DNA from: Natronohydrobacter sp.
Lineage (GTDB): Bacteria; Pseudomonadota; Alphaproteobacteria; Rhodobacterales; Rhodobacteraceae
Length of the DNA: 6,346 nucleotides
Direction of reading: 5' to 3'
NCBI GenBank assembly: GCA_007117255.1
Contig: SKGU01000283.1
Location: 1 to 6,346 of the forward strand
Shown here piece by piece: positions 5,499 through 6,346 of the stretch. Position numbers and translations under genes: made by a program. Within the stretch, counting starts at the first letter, position 1, and each line of letters begins with the position of its first letter. A model generated the notes under the pieces. That model did not search any database. It was not told the DNA's origin and saw nothing but the letters and a program-made list of their open reading frames with translations.

Positions 5499-6152
5499 AT
5501 GACTGACACAAAGCACGTAAAAGATGCCTACACGCTGATCCTCGAAGCAATCGATGTGGGGATTTACAAACCCGGCGACCGGTTGGTGGAATCGGAACTG
5601 GCCGAACGCTTCGGGGTCTCACGCACACCCATTCGCGAAGCGCTGCAACGGCTGGAAACGCAATCCTTGCTGACGCGGGACGGGCGTTCGCTGATCGTGG
5701 CCTCGCTTGATCATAACCAGTTGGCGGAACTTTACGTTGTGCGATCCGAACTGGAAGGGCTGGCCGCGCGACTGGCCGCGCGTCATGCCACGCAAGAAGA
5801 AATCCGCCTGTTGCGCGGCATGATCGAGGAAGATCGCCGCCTGATCAATGACCCTCAGGCCCTGAGCCGCGCCAACAAGCGCTTTCACAAACAGATCCAT
5901 CTGGCCTCGCATAATCGCTATCTGGTGCAGCAACTGGATCTTGTGCATCGCTCGATGGCACTTCTGGCCACGACGTCACTGTCCTTCGAGGGGCGTGGAC
6001 AACAAACACTGGAAGAACACAGCAAGATCGTCGAGGCGATTGCCGCAGGCGAAGGTGATCGCGCCTATGATGCGCTCAAAAGCCATATCTCGCTGGCATT
6101 CGAGACCCGCTTGCGGCAGGATTCCATGGCTGAAGAACGCTATTCTGTCTGA
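5499..6152 (+). CDS. GntR-family transcriptional regulator, FadR/FCD subfamily
   Basis: DNA-binding regulator of 217 residues. The winged helix-turn-helix occupies about residues 8-72, with the signature P-G-D-R-L (25-29), then SELAERFGVSRTPIREALQR (32-51). The C-terminal FCD ligand/metal domain spans about 77-205. Three metal-site histidines, H130 (FH), H174 and H196, have the spacing expected for FCD proteins, but the Asp four residues before the first His is Asn (N126). The open frame extends 121 codons upstream, which is only antisense to the phosphatase. ATG 5499 is chosen because the HTH domain starts directly after it; the ribosome site is weak (GCGAGA). The gene is followed after 126 bp by malate dehydrogenase on the same strand, so mdh or central carbon metabolism is a plausible target. 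The effector, commonly an organic acid in this subfamily, is unknown. Confidence 0.9.
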   Translation: MTDTKHVKDAYTLILEAIDVGIYKPGDRLVESELAERFGVSRTPIREALQRLETQSLLTRDGRSLIVASLDHNQLAELYVVRSELEGLAARLAARHATQEEIRLLRGMIEEDRRLINDPQALSRANKRFHKQIHLASHNRYLVQQLDLVHRSMALLATTSLSFEGRGQQTLEEHSKIVEAIAAGEGDRAYDALKSHISLAFETRLRQDSMAEERYSV

Positions 6153-6278
6153 GTGATCCGGGCGCTGAGCGGCGCGTGTGTGCGCTATCAGGCGGCTCAC
6201 CCCCCTGTGATCCCCTTGCGTCACCGGCCCGAAGGCACTAGGCAAGACGCGTCATAACAAAAGATCCGGAGATCACTG

Positions 6279-6346
6279 ATGGCCAGACCCAGAATTGCAC
6301 TGATCGGCGCGGGACAGATTGGCGGCACGCTTGCCCATCTGGCCGC
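6279..6346 (+). CDS. mdh: Malate dehydrogenase, N-terminal fragment
   Basis: The gene starts at ATG 6279, with GGAG at 6268-6271 as ribosome site, and runs off the window end after 22 complete codons. The visible residues form the first strand and glycine-rich NAD loop of a lactate/malate dehydrogenase (A-L-I-G10-A-G12-Q-I-G15-G-T-L-A-H). This agrees with my memory of alphaproteobacterial Mdh, the TCA-cycle enzyme that interconverts malate and oxaloacetate with NAD. The 126-bp gap to the GntR gene is long enough for a separate promoter. A weak candidate is TTGCGT (6216-6221) with TAGGCA (6239-6244), 17 bp apart. The rest of the enzyme, including the catalytic His, is outside the window, so the call rests on the N-terminal signature. 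Confidence 0.8.
   Translation, partial: MARPRIALIGAGQIGGTLAHLA

Noticed and set aside
5472..6183. GTGTGTGC present upstream of both gntR (5472-5479) and mdh (6176-6183) as a shared operator
   Set aside because: It is an 8-base dinucleotide-like match without symmetry or conserved flanks. A match of this length between two gaps of about 110-130 bp is quite likely by chance.

Overview
The window looks like a chromosomal stretch of a moderately GC-rich alphaproteobacterium of the Rhodobacterales (Rhodobacteraceae/Paracoccaceae) type. The clues are the malate dehydrogenase N-terminus, the style of the UbiH-type hydroxylase and of the short-chain dehydrogenase, an Irr-like iron operator, and a possible GANTC (CcrM) context. 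This assignment comes from recalled family resemblance, not from a search. No rRNA, tRNA, CRISPR array, insertion sequence, phage gene or attachment site was seen, and the window is densely coding.

Left block, minus strand, read from right to left: two small paralogous membrane proteins (3191-2985 and 2854-2621), a UbiH/UbiF-family FAD monooxygenase (2551-1361), a classical short-chain dehydrogenase (1300-575), and the first 171 residues of a ZIP-family metal transporter (513 to beyond position 1). The genes point the same way but are probably not one operon. The hydroxylase and the ZIP gene each have a recognisable promoter. The ZIP promoter carries a 17-bp palindrome over its -10 that matches the Irr box (ICE) with one mismatch, which suggests control by iron or haem status.

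Middle: a divergent control region of about 240 bp (3192-3430) separates the small membrane protein from a YcaD-like MFS transporter (3431-4735, plus). It holds one perfect and one imperfect copy of a CTGC-N3-GCAG palindrome, the form described for the polyhydroxyalkanoate regulator PhaR. The MFS gene ends 4 bp from the stop codon of a convergent HAD phosphatase of the pyrimidine 5'-nucleotidase type (5387-4740, minus).

Right block, plus strand: a GntR/FCD regulator (5499-6152) diverges from the phosphatase across 111 bp. It is followed after 126 bp by the start of malate dehydrogenase (6279 to beyond the window end). The phosphatase has no Shine-Dalgarno sequence, and its best -10 sits so close to the ATG that its mRNA may be leaderless.

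Most genes here are ordinary housekeeping or accessory metabolism. The observations most worth following are the Irr-type operator on the ZIP gene, the duplicated two-helix small membrane proteins of unknown function, and the paired PhaR-like palindromes beside one of them. No clearly new multi-gene system is evident.
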